The translations under genes and the position numbers were made by a program. This document shows positions 5,219 through 5,785 of a DNA stretch of 5,785 nt, one piece after another (within the stretch, counting starts at the first letter, position 1; each line of letters opens with the position of its first letter). Origin of the DNA: Clostridiaceae bacterium (GTDB lineage: Bacteria; Bacillota; Clostridia; Oscillospirales; Acutalibacteraceae). Where the stretch lies: positions 1 to 5,785 of the forward strand of contig JAEDHZ010000112.1 in assembly GCA_016292705.1 (NCBI GenBank), in the 5' to 3' direction. The notes beneath the pieces were generated by a model. The model was given only the letters and a program-made list of their open reading frames with translations. It was not told where the DNA came from and ran no database searches.

Positions 5219-5785
5219 ATGGCAAAACTTCAATTAGCACCAGATGAATCCCTTGTTCATCAGACAGTAAATGTTGGAAGAGGAAATTTATTTTCAACCT
5301 TTTCAGGAGAATTAGTTTTAACAACACAAAATATTATTTATATCGACAAAGGAGTGTTTGGCAACACAAAAGGCATTCAAAGATACCCACTTAAGAAAAT
5401 TAAAGTTTACAATGGAATAGTTCAAGCACTTCTTACCGAAAATTCAAATCACGAAAAATTAATAGAAATTCATCTTGATAACATTGTATTACAGTTTGGT
5501 TTTTCCGGTTCTGATGAGAATCACGAAAGACAGATGTGGATTAACGGAATAAGTGTCCTTTTAACTGGCGTTCCATCCCCATATGGTTATGTCGATGAAG
5601 AATCCACCCTTGCAAGAACAATCAAAGGTACGGTTGTTGAATCTTTTACAAGTGCTTTGGGGTTAAAAGGAAAAAATATTACTACGGGTAAAAAGATTGC
5701 TCCTTTGCCAGAATTCTTGGTTCATATGGCTACCGAACCCATTCCCAACACAACTAAGGATTCCCAAAAGAATACTTCTGCTATT
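5219..5785 (+). CDS. PH-like domain protein of unknown function (3' end outside window)
   Basis: The frame stays open from ATG 5219 to the end of the window, giving 189 visible residues and no stop. It has no signal peptide or membrane span, so it is probably cytoplasmic. Residues about 1-120 alternate short beta-type segments: GELVLTTQNIIYID (30-43), FGNTKGIQRYPLKKIKVY (46-63), LIEIHL and IVLQFGF, then an amphipathic helix after ERQMWINGISVLL. This resembles bacterial PH/GRAM-like domains, in which strands are capped by a C-terminal helix. Residues 121-189 are a linker-like stretch containing SALGLKGK. From memory, similar clostridial proteins carry a zinc ribbon or short C-terminal domain after such a linker; here that part would lie beyond the window. 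Codon use is AT-rich, with eight TTA leucines in 189 codons, unlike the two upstream genes. It stands alone behind its own promoter. Function is not known. Confidence 0.8.
   Translation, partial: MAKLQLAPDESLVHQTVNVGRGNLFSTFSGELVLTTQNIIYIDKGVFGNTKGIQRYPLKKIKVYNGIVQALLTENSNHEKLIEIHLDNIVLQFGFSGSDENHERQMWINGISVLLTGVPSPYGYVDEESTLARTIKGTVVESFTSALGLKGKNITTGKKIAPLPEFLVHMATEPIPNTTKDSQKNTSAI

Noticed and set aside
4711..5785. Integrated element with attachment sites at the tRNA 3' end
   Set aside because: No second copy of the tRNA 3' end and no integrase are visible in the window; only the composition shift remains, which is reported separately.

Overview
The window looks like a chromosomal segment from a Gram-positive anaerobe of the Bacillota, most likely class Clostridia. 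The clues are purine-rich Shine-Dalgarno sites (AGAGGG, AAGGAG), consensus sigma-A-type promoters, a Hanks-type kinase-like protein carrying the 'EFFP' signature seen in many clostridial kinases and C-terminal PASTA domains, and a teichoic-acid-type glycerophosphotransferase. The genus cannot be fixed from this sequence alone.

Layout, all on the + strand. (1) 3-1547: 3' part of a membrane-anchored Ser/Thr kinase-like protein with two extracellular PASTA domains. Its beta-3 lysine, catalytic-loop aspartate and DFG aspartate are all replaced, so it reads as a PASTA pseudokinase. (2) 1548-1857: a 310-bp spacer with a likely intrinsic terminator, two further inverted repeats and a probable promoter. 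(3) 1858-4614: a large two-module enzyme, an N-terminal GT2 glycosyltransferase joined through a beta-rich middle region to a C-terminal CDP-glycerol glycerophosphotransferase (TagF-like). (4) 4655-4832: an isolated initiator tRNA-fMet(CAT) gene with its own near-consensus promoter and a strong terminator. (5) 4833-5218: an AT-rich spacer with inverted repeats, three motif copies phased at exactly 20 bp, and a promoter. (6) 5219 to the window end: the 5' part of an AT-rich gene for a PH-like domain protein, cut off by the window edge.

The first two genes both point to the cell envelope: PASTA domains bind peptidoglycan or muropeptides in characterised kinases, and the GT2/TagF-like protein should build a glycosylated, glycerol-phosphate-containing surface polymer. 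A terminator and a new promoter separate them, so any functional link is only inferred. Base and codon use change sharply after the tRNA terminator, where the DNA becomes AT-rich and TTA leucine codons become common. This suggests that the last gene and its spacer have a different history. The strongest candidate for something unusual is the PASTA pseudokinase. I see no CRISPR array, transposase or recognised defence system.
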